A stretch of DNA of 64,000 nucleotides from Chionoecetes opilio (GCA_016584305.1 JACEEZ010019797.1:1-64000), one strand, 5' to 3'; counted from the first letter of the stretch, positions 21,341 to 33,480 are shown. Translations and numbers: made by a program. Notes: generated from the sequence alone by a model not told the origin.

Positions 21341-21579
21341 AGGAGCGTTTTGGAAGCTCGGGGAATTTACAGATTTTGATTGCGGATTATTTAAAATTGG
21401 TAACTGGATGCAAAAAGTGGCAAGATATTGTTGATATATACGATAATGTCTATATTTTGAGTGCATTAAATCATGAATGATGAAATTATCTGGATGATTA
21501 CTTTAAAGCCTCTCCCTTTGATTGCTCCCTTATGCTGATCATTGCGAACGGTCCCTCTGAGGCATTTAGAGGGAGGTTT

Positions 21580-21690
21580 TTGTGTATCCACGCCCATGTC
21601 AGCCAGTCTCAGGGCGGCTGCAGTTGCCACCCTTCTGGATCAACGCCATATGTAGACTTTCAATGATCTCCATCAACACCCTCCTGCATG
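21580..21690 (+). repeat. dispersed repeat, inverted relative to 3480-3870
   Basis: TCAGGGCGGCTGCAGTTGCCACCC and the following TGATCTCCATCAACACCC block are reverse-complementary to the repeat near 3 kb. Confidence 0.6.
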
Positions 21691-21708
21691 CCATCTTTTC
21701 ACTAATGA

Positions 21709-21853
<145 letters not shown>

Positions 21854-21944
21854 TTTAGTTCCCCAAAATACCAAACTATCCTCATATAATTATTGTAATC
21901 AAGAGCCTGGCCAAGTAAAAATATACATCCCCCTCTCTTATTCA

Positions 21945-23790
21945 ATCAATCATTGGGGACATACGCCGGGGGGCGCGTCGCCTCGCCCACCCTACGACGC
22001 CACTCCCGGGGGTCACCACGCGCGAGTTCCCATGAAGGCTCCTTTCCCATACCAAGCAACTCTCGACAAGAAACATCAACTTGCCCCAGCCACGAGCCTT
22101 GTGGGCGCCCCCTTGGCCTCCTCCACGCCGGATTGTCTCTTACAGATACAACCCGATGGGAAGGATCGGTTTCAGGGTAGCGTGCCACATGCCCATATAG
22201 CCGAAGTTGGCGCTGACGGACTATGCAGGTATTAGGCCTCGATTCAGTTCACGGTGCAATCGCTGATTTGACACGTAATCATCCCAGCGATACCCCATGA
22301 TTCTGCGAAGACACTTATTACCAAAGGCATTGATTCGTCTTTTCAAGTCAATATTTAGTGTCCATGTCTCACAACCATTGAGTAAGACAGGGATCACAAG
22401 CGACTTGAAGATCCGGATCTTTGTCCTCCTGCACAGGTACCGACAACGCCAAATACTCCCGCTGAGCGAGTCCATAACACCGTGGGCTATGCCAATCTGC
22501 CGTAAGGCTTCTTGACGTGACCCGCCGTCATTATGGACTGGGCTACCAAGGTATGTAAAACTTTCCAAGATCTCAATGTCCTCGCCACACGCATGAACAG
22601 ACTGTACTGCTTCATCTAGTAAGTCTCCAAACACCTGGACCTTAGTCTTGAGCCATTAGACCTCAAGTCCCAAAGGCTTTGCCTCCTCGTGCAGCGCCTC
22701 GAGAGCCATCACCAGGACCTCCAGTGACTCAGCAAAGATTACTGCATCATTGGCAAAAACAAGATCAGTGATCTTGGTGTTGCCGACGGATGCTCCACAA
22801 TCACTTTGATCTACAACCTTGTCCAATACCCAGTCCATACAAGCGTTGAAAAGTGATGGGGCAAGGACGCACCCTTGCCTCACTCCTGTATTCACAGGAA
22901 AGAAGCTGGATACACCTGCCCCACACTTCACAGCACTCTCAGTCCCAGAATACAGACCAGTTATCAAACCAATAGTCCTTGCAGGAATCCCTCGAAGTCG
23001 CAGAAGATCCCAGAGTGACTCACGATGCACCGAGTCAAACGCCTTCTTGAGATCAACATAGGCTGCAAGCATCCCCTGTCGAAACTCACGTCGGCGTTCC
23101 ACCAGGACACGAAGCGCTAAGATACGGTCCGCTGTTGACTTACCAGGCGTGAACCCAGACTGCTGAGGTCTCTGATGCTTCACCAGATGACTGCGAATTC
23201 GTGTCAGCAATAGATGGGCAAGCACCTTGCCTGGTACGCTGAGCAGTGTAATACCGCGGTAATTGTTGCAGTCCTGACGGTCCCCTTTCCCTTTCCCAGA
23301 TAGGGAAGACCAGCCCCCTTTTCCAGTCAGGAGGAATGGTACCTGATTGCCACACGGCAGTCAGGACAGCATGCAACCCGCGGATCATGGCCTCACCCCC
23401 AGCTTTGAGGAGCTCCGCACTGATATTACAAACACCAGCTGCCTTTCCACCCTTCAACTTTGCTACAGCCTCTCTGACTTCGTCAAGAGAGGGTGCGGTT
23501 TCGTCAATGGGAGGATCGGCATCCACTGCCTGTAACCCAGTGGTGTGAAGCTGCTCAGTTGGAGGGTCCACCGTGAACAACTGCCCAAAGTACTCAGCCC
23601 AACGAGCCATCTGCCCATCCATGTCCGACACGAGGCGCCCATCTGCTGTTCGAATAGCACTCGCCCGAGAAGGAGACTTGGGCTTCTTCAGGGCTCGGTA
23701 GGCGGGTCGGAGGTCATTAGCGTTCAAATGACCCTCGACATCCTCAGCGAGACTCCTGACATACCTCTCCTTGTCTCTCCTCAGGAGGGT
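21945..23790 (-). pseudogene. RTE-type LINE reverse transcriptase, 5' truncated
   Basis: Minus-strand fragments read in order. First is a linker with ELLKAGGEAMI and IPPDWKRGLVFPIW (23727-23280). Then comes the reverse transcriptase with QSGFTPGKSTADRILALRVL, AAYVDLKKAFDSVHRESLW and GVRQGCVLAPSLFN (23225-22656). The connection block SFTYLGSPVHNDGGSRQEAL, WRCRYLCRRTKIRIFKSLVI, LLNGCETWTLN and CLRRIMGYRW (22634-22221) follows. Last is the terminal GRPQGSWLGQVD...REWRRRVGEATRPPAY block (22188-21946). The 3' side ends in TGATTGATTGAAT, as short RTE tails do. Frameshifts separate the fragments near 23240 and 22640, and the catalytic F-A-D-D box reads F-A-N-D. It was a retrotransposition polymerase and endonuclease protein; now dead. 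Confidence 0.9.
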
Positions 23791-23799
23791 TCTCTCTTA

Positions 23800-24300
23800 T
23801 TGAAAACTGTTAATAAAGATCCTGACAAAGGCAAATAATACAATAATGTACAAGAAAATATATCAATCAATGCTTGAATTCGCTCAGGTTCCATAACCTC
23901 AGCCCAAAATTGAAATTACAGTAGGAATTAAAGATATTTCAAACCTAATATAAAATAATATATATTCTATTGCAGAAAATACTAACTACTAAACAAATTA
24001 TTATTAAGAGATACACACCAACAAATAAAAAATTTAAGTTATCTCTATATTATTTTTGTTTGCCTAGATACTGATACTAAAGATATAATTCAAACTCTCA
24101 ATAATACTCTAATGTCTCTTATATAATCCATCCCCAATCTACACCATATGCCGTAGAAGTAAAAAGCATGGCAGCCCGTTGCTACCACTACAAATCTTAT
24201 AACCAATAGGTCTACATTTTTGTACTCTTCGATTTGTGTGAATATTTAAAACATTGAATGTGAATTTTAATCAAAGGCAAGATAAACTATTATATTGTAA
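23800..24300. other. AT-rich unassigned region
   Basis: No domain-bearing frame or clear repeat was recognised. Confidence 0.5.
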
Positions 24301-24308
24301 CATATTAA

Positions 24309-24511
24309 CCCCTTCACACCCAGATTTTTCCTTTGCTATAAAAAATCGTCTGTTATTAGCCATACAATTACAAAAAGTACTTAGTATACCAAATTAGTTA
24401 GTTGACAAGGATACTAAACAGGTCATATCTATAAAATATTGCTTTTATTAATTAAAAATAGTCTAATGTTCGCCAAATTACTATGGAAATTACGTTCTGG
24501 GTCTGTAGGGG
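24309..24511. mobile_element. 203-bp MITE flanked by TTAA
   Basis: Ends CCCCTTCACACCCAGA and (complement) CCCCTACAGACCCAGA are inverted repeats, each preceded by TTAA (24305-24308, 24512-24515). TTAA plus a C-rich terminus fits piggyBac-mobilised elements. Confidence 0.65.
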
Positions 24512-24786
24512 TTAATTAAACCTGAGAAAGCGATCATTACCATGGCTTTGAACTACAAAGATTAAAAAAGATAATCCTAAGGCCCCCTCACACGCTGCTA
24601 AGGTCAAGAAGAATAAAGAAAATAAATGTCTCTTCCTACTTCTGATATTTGAAACCTTAATAATAAAAACAATCGTAAGCATTATGAATTCTTATCAAAG
24701 TAATGGATTTAAGAAGTGTTTATGATAAATAATGAAGCCCCATAACCAACAAAAGATCATAAAAAATGAGCAAACATATATTTAGA

Positions 24787-24795
24787 ATACACACA

Positions 24796-24828
<33 letters not shown>

Positions 24829-24855
24829 GCAAACACACACATACACACACACATA
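24787..24855. repeat. (CA)n(CG)n microsatellite
   Basis: CA run passing into CG and back to CA. Confidence 0.95.
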
Positions 24856-25089
24856 TGCACGCCCAGCGCTATAGTATGTCACATGAGGGTTAACCTGTCA
24901 AATATCCTGGGATTTCTAAATTTACATCTCATAGAGTGAAATATTTATTACCTTTTCAGGTCACTGATGCAGACTATACCAGGGACATAATTATTACTGG
25001 AGAGAAAAAAAATGGTATTTGATTGCTCACTTGTGCCTCTACCAGAGTCATACATCTGGAATTGTTATATGAATCAAATACCGAAGTCT

Positions 25090-25440
25090 TCATTCGGGCG
25101 TTCAGGCCATTTGTGGGTCAGTGATTATTGAGAACGGGGTGTGTGGATGAGGTTTGATCTTCGCATAAAAAAAATACAAAAATAATAATAAACTTGAATA
25201 CGAAAGACTAACTTCACTGCATTTACACTTCTGAATTATCAAAACGATATTTAGAGAACGAGTTAAGACTGCATTAAAAATGAAACAGGATAGGTATACA
25301 TGCCTATATATTCTTAACTTACGTTTATTAGAAGAAAAATAATACACGCGACAGGACAAGTAAAAGCACTCACTCACCAAACACTCAAAATAGCCTATCT
25401 AAACAAAATGACCTGCACGCTTCAATAAATACACAGATGA
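25090..25440. repeat. divergent copy of the outer duplication-arm repeat
   Basis: Shares order and short blocks with 18170-18545 (GTGTGTG.ATGAGGTT, ATCGTTTT-like block, CACTCACTCACC, AAAATAGCCTATCT). This part of the duplication arms is therefore itself a dispersed repeat. Confidence 0.5.
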
Positions 25441-25699
25441 AAATTAAGGGAATGAGTTTATCTCACGCCTTTGTTGCTGTAGAGGTAACGCGTAGAACTG
25501 GAGGGACCCAAGGTCTTCCACTCACGTCCTTGACCACGTTTCTTGCCTGGCCATGCCTCACGTCACGTGTAGCCTCGGATAAGCTCGAGGATATTGCCTC
25601 TGTTCTGACTTGCTTCACTTTCATCTTTTCCTCTCCTTGCCTTACTAAGTTTAATATTGTCTCTATCAGTCTGTACAACACATCTCTATTCTTCTGTCT

Positions 25700-27285
25700 T
25701 TCTTCAGCTAGAGGCTACAGGCGAACGAGAGCTGGACTTGGACCGTACGTGTTTGAGCGACTTAAGCTGTTTTTGTGCGACTTTTGGCGTTTGGTGCTAG
25801 GACCTTAGACCTTAACGAGTATCCAGCCCTGAAACCACCTACGTTGGGTAAATAATAACGTGGAAAATCCAGTGTCCAGGAAATCGGTTTTTAGGCGAAA
25901 AACGAGGCGATTTTGTATGATAAGTGAGTTTTCCGGCGTCTGGCGGACTTAGTGTAGGTCTGCATGAAAATTTGAGACCACATTCCCGATAGAGTTTTTG
26001 CGCTCTACAACTTTGTCTACAGTGAAATTTTTCGAATCTCGAACTTAAGTGGCTTTTCTGTGAGTTTGAAGTGAATTATAGTGGTTTTCAGGTAAGCTTC
26101 GTGGCATCTGGCGGACTTAGTGTAGGTCTGAATGAAATTTTGAAGCCACATTCCCGATAGAGATTGTGGCCCTCTACAACTTTGTCGTCAGTGAAATTTT
26201 TTTAATCTCGACCGTAAGTGGCTTTTCTGTACGAAAAACCCCTCTGAGCCTGCCCCGCCCCGCCCCGCATAAATTTACTGACCCTGGTTTAAGATCTGCG
26301 ACGTGCGCAGCACGTCGCAGATCTTAAACAAGCTAGGTTATACCTTTTCTGACCCAGGTTTAAGATCTGCGACGTGCGCAGCACGTCGCAGATCTTAAAC
26401 AAGCTAGGTTATACCTTTTCTGACCCAGGTTTAAGATCTGCGACGTGCGCAGCACGTTGCAGATCATAAACAAGTTAGGTTATATCTTTTCTGACCCAGG
26501 TTTAAGATCTGCGACGTGCTGCGCACTTCGCAGATCTTAAACAAGCTAGAAACGATTTTGTATGAGAAGTTACCTTTACGGCGTCTGGTGGACTTAATGT
26601 AGGTGTTACGGGAATGTCGATGAATGCAAGATCTTAAAATGAATGAATGGATCAAGAATGAATGCAAATCTTAAACAAGCTAGGTTATACCTTTTCTGAC
26701 CCAGGTTTAAGATCTGCGACGTGCGCAGCACGTCGCAGATCTTAAACAAGCTAGGTTATACCTTTTCTGACCCAGGTTTAAGATCTGCGACGTGCGCAGC
26801 ACGTTGCAGATCATAAACAAGTTAGGTTATATCTTTTCTGACCCAGGTTTAAGATCTGCGACGTGCTGCGCACGTCGCAGATCTTAAACAAGCTAGAAAC
26901 GATTTTGTATGAGAAGTGACCTTTACGGCGTCTGGTGAACTTAATGTAGGTGTTACGGGAATGTCGATATCACATTTCCGATAGAGTTTTCTGCACTCTA
27001 CAACTTAGTTCTCAGTGAAATGTATCGAATCTCGAACTTAAGTGGCTTCTCTGTGAGTTTAAAGTGAATTATAGTGGTTTTCTGGGCAGCTTCGTGGTGT
27101 CTGGCGGACTTAGTGTAGGTCTGAATGAAATGTTGAAACCACACTTCCGATAGAGCTTGTGCCCCTCTACAACTTTGTCATCAGTGAAACTTTTTGAATC
27201 GCGACCGTAAGTGGCTTTTCTGTACGATAAACCCCTCTGAGCCTGCCCCGCCCCGCCCCGCATAAATCCCCGCTATATATATATA
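25700..27285 (+). repeat. non-autonomous segment of the Helitron-like element
   Basis: Opens with CAGGCGAACGAGAGCTGGAC, the same block that follows the hairpin zone in copies A (49505) and B (54066). It continues with repeated units of about 165 bp carrying GGCGTCTGGCGGACTTAGTG. A palindrome array interrupts it at 26288-26888. Two C-rich blocks (CTGAGCCTGCCCCGCCCCG) end the unit groups at about 26236 and 27237. A similar piece is inserted at 35080-35485. No coding capacity. Confidence 0.8.
26288..26888. repeat. seven 41-bp perfect or near-perfect hairpins
   Basis: Hairpins lie at 26288, 26359, 26430, 26501, 26706, 26777 and 26848, spaced 71 bp within each group of four and three. Each has 19-nt arms TTTAAGATCTGCGACGTGC around a 3-nt loop. 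The loop is GCA in five and TGC in two, and it is the last in each group that has TGC. Each is followed by ACAAGCTAG or a close variant. The two groups are themselves a duplication. Related hairpins are at 49026-49066 and 53733-53773. Confidence 0.9.
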
Positions 27286-27961
27286 ACTAGCCGCAAAGCC
27301 GCCCTCCGGGCGGCCTTTTTGGCTAGCTCCTGCGGAGGGCTATTGGTGGGCTTTCGGCCCACCACCTGTGTTTGGTGGGCCGAAGGCCCACCAAACACAG
27401 GGTCTCCAGATAGACCCATTACCCACCACCTCGGCCCACCAAACACAGACTCTCCAGATAGCCCTTCTAACTTCCTGAAATGTATGTATTCCCCCCCCCC
27501 CCCATTCACTGACCCATTACCCATCACCCCCCACACCATTCACTCAACCATTACCATCACCACACACCCATTCACTCACTCATTACCCATCACCACACAC
27601 CCATTCACTCACCCATTCCCCATCACCCCCCACCTATTCCCTCACCCATCCACCCCCCCCCCAAATTCACTAAACCCATCACCCCAACCCATTCACTCAC
27701 CTATTACCCATCCCCCTACATAAAGGTTTCCTCAATTCTCGAAAACCCACTTTTTTTCTTCAGTTCTCGCTAATGGCTGCTAAAAAAAAAAAAAAAAAAA
27801 AGGGATTGGATCATCCTATAAGGGGTTTAAAAAAACCATCCCCGGGTCAACCTGATTCCAAAACCGTGACATATGATGGGATTCCGCCACAGGGGGCCAC
27901 CTATCGCGGACAGACAGACAGACACACACACACACACACACACTTTCGCTTATATTATTAT
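27286..27961 (+). repeat. R1 repeat family, copy 2
   Basis: Same head, minisatellite and tail as the copy at 2528. The head hairpin at 27366-27400 is perfect: 16-nt arms around GAA. Abuts copy 3 directly. Confidence 0.8.
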
Positions 27962-27962
27962 A

Positions 27963-28829
27963 ACTAGCCGCAACCCGCCCTCCGGGCGGACTTTTTGGCT
28001 AGCTCCTGCGGAGGGCTTTTGGTGGCCTTCGGCCACCAAACACGGACTCTCCAGATAGCCCCTTCTAACTTTCCTGAAATCATGGATGTAGAAATGTATG
28101 TATTCCCCCCACCATTCACTCACCCATTACCCATCACCCCCACCCATTCACTCACCATTCCCCATCACCCCCCAACCCATTCACTCCCCCATTACCCATC
28201 ACCACAAAACCCATTCACTCCCCCATTACCCATAAACCCCCACCTATTCCCTCACCCATCACCTCACCCCTCAGTCCCCTCACCGGGTGTTGCAAACACA
28301 GACTCTCCAGATAGCCCCTTCTAGCTTTCATGAAATCAATGGATGTAGAAATGTATATAACCCCCAACCCATTCACATCACCCCCACCCATTAACCATCA
28401 CCCCCCACCCATTCACTCACCCATTAACCATCACCACACACGCATTCACTCACCCATTACCCATCACCCCCACCTATTCCCTCACCCATCACCCCAACCC
28501 ATTCACTCACCATCCCCCCACACCCATTACACATCACCCCACCCATTCACTCACCCATTACCCCATCACCCTACATCAAGGTTTCCTCAATTCTCGCAAC
28601 CCACTTTTTTTTTCAAAATTTCTCGCTAATAGGCTGCTAAAAAAAAGAAAAAAAAAAGTGATCGGATCACTTATAAGGGGGCTTAAAACCTTCCCCTGTC
28701 GACCCGATCCAAAACTGTGCCATATAGGGTTCCGCCCGGCAGGGGGCGGAAACCCAGAGCGACAGACAGACACACACACACACACAACACACACAAAACA
28801 CACACACACTTTCGCTTATATTATTATAG
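27963..28829 (+). repeat. R1 repeat family, copy 3 (composite)
   Basis: Starts ACTAGCCGCAACCCGCCC right after the terminal TATTATTATA of copy 2. The CTCCAGATAGCCCCTTCTA block occurs twice (28048, 28302), so two partial copies or an internal duplication are joined. Ends with CA repeats and TTCGCTTATATTATTATAG. Confidence 0.75.
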
Positions 28830-28877
28830 ATATAATAATAAGATAATAAAGATAGAGGAACGTGAGCTGAGACTTAA

Positions 28878-29607
28878 GGCCCCCATCCCCCGGGAGATCT
28901 GGTCGTACGACCATCGGACAGATCTGGTTGGATACAACCAGATTGGTTTCGTGGGGTGGGGTGATTTTGGTCTGTCCGACCGACTGACAGTTGGTCGGAT
29001 GCGACCAAGCAGTGTTTGGTTTTTAGATCTGACAGATCATCCGGTTCAGACCAGATCGCACCGGAGTGTTGCTGATCGTGAGGCCAACCGTCAGTTTCGC
29101 CACTGACAGCGTCGCGAGAGGATTACCAAAGATGAATTGTTTCTTTGATGACAAGCACTTTTGGACATAATTCATCCAATTATAAAAACTGAATGTTTGT
29201 GGGAAATAAAAAGCAAAAGTAAATGGATAAATATAAGAAAAAGCAGCTTATGAAGTTTTGGTAGAGAAACTCAAGGAGCGACAGTGAGGCTAATGTTGAA
29301 ACAGAAAAAAAAAAAAAACCAATATGGAAGTGTGTTCCGGAAATATATTAAGAAAATAATTGCCTCTATGAAATTTGGTGCGAGCGCGGATGATGTTTAC
29401 GCCCCTTTCATTTGTGGCATCAGATTTCATCAAAAGTAATTCGATCCTCGTTGAAATAGACCCATCATGGAAACGCTCTCAACCGTTTCTATCACCAACT
29501 GAATTGATCCGGGAGGTGCGGTCGGATCGTTAGTGGGTGGTAGGATATCCATCGGGTCAGGTCTGTCGGATCAGATCGTACGACCAATCGTACCGTGGAT
29601 GGGGTCC
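28878..29607. mobile_element. 730-bp MITE flanked by TTAA (piggyBac-like)
   Basis: TTAA at 28874-28877 and 29608-29611 flanks inverted ends GGCCCCCATC / GGACCCCATC. Subterminal blocks GGTCGTACGACCA and GATCNGACAGATC-like motifs recur in both orientations. No transposase. Confidence 0.65.
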
Positions 29608-29727
29608 TTAAGGGGTCGTTTTGCGTGCTGCAGCGTTTATTTGAAATGTAACGGCCTACACTTGCAATACATGTTTTGTTGTACGTCAAATGCGAAGTTC
29701 GAAAAAGCCGTCCGAATGGACCCTACC

Positions 29728-32700
29728 CATAACTACGTCACGGTTTGTTTACATCGGTGCATTGTGGGGATAAGGCGGGGTCGCCGCGGGTGGACCTACG
29801 AAGGGAAACTACGGCGATGGAAGAATTTCGAGTTATTTTGCGCAAAAAATTATTCCAGGTGCTATATACTGTGCTCTTTTTCTCGCTGACAACACTATAG
29901 AGAAGACCTGAGGTAATGGCTGATGTGCAAAGGCTTCTAAACCAAGAAAACAGAGTCATAACAGAGCCTCGTCAAAAGGTAAGCAGCTGGTAGGTACGTA
30001 ATGTGTCCCTACCACTTGCTTACTTCTTAATGAGACTCTGCTTTTTGACTGTTTTCTGGTTTAAAAGCCTTCGCACATCAACCATCACCTCAGGCCTTCT
30101 CTATGTTGTCAGCGAGCACGGAACTATAGCCCCTGGAATATCAATTTTGCCTAAAACAACTCAAATTTTTTTTCCCATCGTCGTAGCCCTTCTCTTTGTA
30201 GGCGGGTACATATTAATGGTTATGATAGTATTAAAATACCTTATTAATTGAGTTCCTTTTGTTGTCTTTCCTCATGATAAGTAGTCCCTACATCATGGTT
30301 TAAGTGTTACTTAACGAGCCATGAATACTCTTGAGTCTATACCAACATCAACCAACCTTGCTTGTTTTATCTTATTACTCCATCCATAAACAATTGCATA
30401 ACCACGGTGACTTTACCCTTTCCTTGCCTCATGGTACCTGCATGATACTGTCGTCTACCGATATTTTGTCCCTACACAATGGGGGAAAATTTGGGCCGAC
30501 AGTAATGGTTTTAGGTTGGTACCCGGGTCATTTCGCCCACTGACATTCGCCACACCATAGAGTCTTTCGCCCACAGGTAATTTCGCCCACACTATGGAGT
30601 CTTTTTAGCCCACACTATTGAGTCTATAGGAGCTAGGAGGTTGGGTTTATATTTGTTTAGTTTGTCGAGAACCCCAACCCCCCGCTAGGAGGTTAGGTTA
30701 GGGTAGGTTAGATTTGGGTAGTTTAGGCTAGATTTGGTTGGTTAGTTAGATTAGATTTGATTAGGTTAGGATAGGTTAGATTTGGTTAGGTTAGGTTAGC
30801 TTAGGTTAGATATGGTTAAGTTAGCATATCGGGGGTCAAGCCCCATGCTAGGGAAAGGTTAATTTTGGTTAGGTTAGGTTTTTTGGTTAGGAAATTTTTC
30901 GTCATTCCCCCACAAAACATTTGTCCACATTAAGTCAATTCGCCCACATATAAGTAAATTTCGCCCACTCTAAAGTCAATTCGCCCACACGATCCATGTC
31001 ACGGAGTCATGTAACAAATCTTCCTCTGCAGAAAGGGAAATTTGAACCCCCAGTAACCTTGGCGAAATGACTAAATTTCTAGTGTTTCCCCATAAAATCC
31101 CACTTCCCCCAAAAAAGTTTGGGGACCTGTGGGAATGCGGGGTTTTCGGGTTGGGAACCAATTATGCGTCGGAAACACGTATTAAAGAGTTGTGTAGGGG
31201 GGGGGGAAAATTTCCTAGATCTAGGGTAATTTCCTTATATCTAGAGAAAATTGCCTAACCAAAATAAACCTAACCCAACCAAAATTAACCTAACCCTAGC
31301 AGGGGCTTGACCCACCGATAACCTAACCTAACCAAATCTAACCTAAACTAAACCCAACCAAATCTAACCTATCTAACCTATTTGATTTGGTTAGGTTTGG
31401 TTAGGTTAGATTAGATTTGGTTAGGTTAGGATAGGTTAGATTTGGTTAGGTTAGGTTAGGTTATCGGTGGGTCAAGCCCCCTGCTAGGGTAGGTTTTAAA
31501 TTTTTGGGTTTGGTTAGGTTTATTTTTGGTTAGGCAATTTTCTCTAGATATAAGGAAATTACCCTAGATCTAGGGAAATTTACCCCCCCCTACACAACTC
31601 TTTAATTACGTGTTCCGACGCATAATATGTTCCCCCCCCGAAAACCCGCATTCCACAAAGGGTTCCCAAACTTGTTTGGGGGAAGTGGGAGGGGTGTGGG
31701 CAAACAACTAGAAATTTTTCCGTCATTTCGCCCAAGGTTACTGGTGGTTCATTCCCTTTCTGCCAGAGGAAGATATAGTACATGACTCCGTGACATGGAT
31801 CCTGTTGGCGAATTGACTTAGGTGGGCGAATTTACTCTTATATGTGGGCGAATTGACTTACATGTGGACGAAATGTCTGTGGCGAAAAGAAAAAATTGCC
31901 TAACCAAAATAAACCTAAAACCAACCAAAATTAACCTACCCTAGCAGGGAAATTGACCCACCGATAACTAACCTAACCAAATCTAAAACCCAAGCTAACC
32001 TAAAACCCAACCAAATCTAAACCTATCCTAACCTAACCAAATTTAATATAACCTAACCAAATCTAACCTAAACTACCCCAAAACTAACCTACCCTAACCT
32101 AACCTAAACAAAAACTAACCTAACCTCCCAGCGGGGGGGTTGGGGGTTCTCGAAACCCCTAAACAAATATAACCCAACCTCCTAGCTCCTATAGACTCTA
32201 TAGTGTGGGGGAAAAGACTCCATAGTGTGGGCGAAATGAAATCCATAGTGTGGCGAAATGACTCCATAGTGTGGGCGAAATGACCTGTGGGCGAAAAAGA
32301 CCTGTGGGCGAAATGACTCTATGGTGTGGCGAAATGGCATGTGGCGAAATGACCGGATACCAACCTAACCATTACTGTCGGGGAGTTTTCCCATTTGTGT
32401 AGGGACAAAAATATCGGTAAGGCGACAGTACCATGCAGGTACCATGAGGGAAGGATGGGTAAGGGCACCGTGGTTATGCACTTGTTTTTTGGATGGAGAA
32501 ATAAAGTATATCAAAACAAAGGTTGGTGATGTTGGTATAGACTCAAGAGATTCATTGGCTCGTCAAAATAACACTTAAACCATGATGTAGCACTACTTAT
32601 TATGAGAAAAGACAACAAAAGGGACTCAATTAATAAGGTATTTTAATAAATATCATAACCATGAATACAGCCTACAAAGAGAAGATTACGACGATGACAA

Positions 32701-33142
32701 AAATACGAGTTGTTTTGGGCGAATTGATATTTCCCGGGCTATATTTTCCCTGCTCGCTGACAACATAGAGAAGACCTGAGGTGATGGTTGATGTGCGAAG
32801 GCTTCTAAAAACCCGGAAAACAGTCACAGCAGAGTTCAAATTTAAAAAGTAAGCAAGTGGTAGGGACACATTACTTACTACCAGTTGCTTACCTTATGCG
32901 AGGCTTCGTTATGACTCTGTTTTCTTGGTTTAGAAGCCTCTGCACATCAGCCATTACCTCAAGTCTTCTCTATAGTGTGTCAGCGAGAACAGACACAGTA
33001 AAATAGCACCTGGAATATCAATTTCGCGCAAAATAACTCGAAATTCTTCCATCGCCGTAGTTTTCCCTTCGTAGGTCCACCCGCGGCGACCCCGCCTTAT
33101 CCCCACAATGCACCGATGTAAACAAACCGTGACGTAGTTATG
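29728..33142. repeat. 3.4 kb palindrome with TTAGG-like core
   Basis: The left end CATAACTACGTCACGGTTTG is mirrored at 33142. Arms of about 1.65 kb remain collinear in reverse complement to a centre near 31378. They hold CCACCCGCGGCGACC, TTCTCTATGTTGTCAGCGAG, units of TTCGCCCACACTATGGAGTC, TCTAGGG-type blocks and degenerate TTAGG/TTTGG repeats. Arm identity varies and indels are frequent. No domain was found in its open frames. It may be a very large fold-back element or an inverted duplication. Confidence 0.8.
30640..32130. repeat. degenerate TTAGG-type (telomere-like) repeat tracts
   Basis: Stretches such as GGTTAGGTTAGGTTAG at 30690-30830 and 31380-31475, and complementary CCTAACC tracts at 31255-31380 and 31900-32110, mix TTAGG with TTTGG. 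They are interstitial, on both sides of the palindrome centre and in opposite orientation. TTAGG is the arthropod telomere unit; here it is too degenerate and internal to be a chromosome end. Confidence 0.7.
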
Positions 33143-33480
33143 TCTGTGGCCCATTGTTCTGTGAATTTTAGTTCTCGAGTTGCCTGGTATGGATTTTACG
33201 GTTTTTTCGTTGTGACGCGTTTATTGGACATTTAACGGCCAACGTTTTGAATACATGTTTTGTTGTACAGCCATTCACGGTCTAGCGGAAACCATCACCA
33301 ATGGTCTGTGACTCTTGGTTCGCGAGTTGCCACGTATGAAGTTTACGGTTTTTTCGTTGTGACGCGTTTATGCGACTTTTATCGGCCCAATGACCGTTAA
33401 TATATTTGAAGCAACGTAGGGTTACTATCTTTTGCCTGTCAAGTACAAACGCTCTACGACTTACGGTTTGGGAGTTAGAG
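33143..33480 (+). repeat. two to three 120-bp units beside the palindrome
   Basis: Units carry TTTACGGTTTTTTCGTTGTGACGCGTTTAT, and a related stretch lies at 29620-29720 on the other side of the palindrome. Confidence 0.6.

Noticed and set aside
25437..25808. Open frame of 123 codons
   Set aside because: Overlaps the start of the non-autonomous Helitron segment, has no domain, and the conserved DNA block is shared by non-coding copies.
26288..26888. Regular palindromic repeats resembling a CRISPR array
   Set aside because: The sequences between hairpins are the same in every unit, so there are no unique spacers. It is a tandem duplication.
27299..27325. GC hairpin followed by a T run, like a bacterial terminator
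   Set aside because: The window is eukaryotic and the hairpin is part of the R1 repeat head, present in each copy irrespective of genes.
30640..32130. True telomere or subtelomere
   Set aside because: Repeats are degenerate, mixed with TTTGG, change strand at the centre and have unrelated sequence on both sides.
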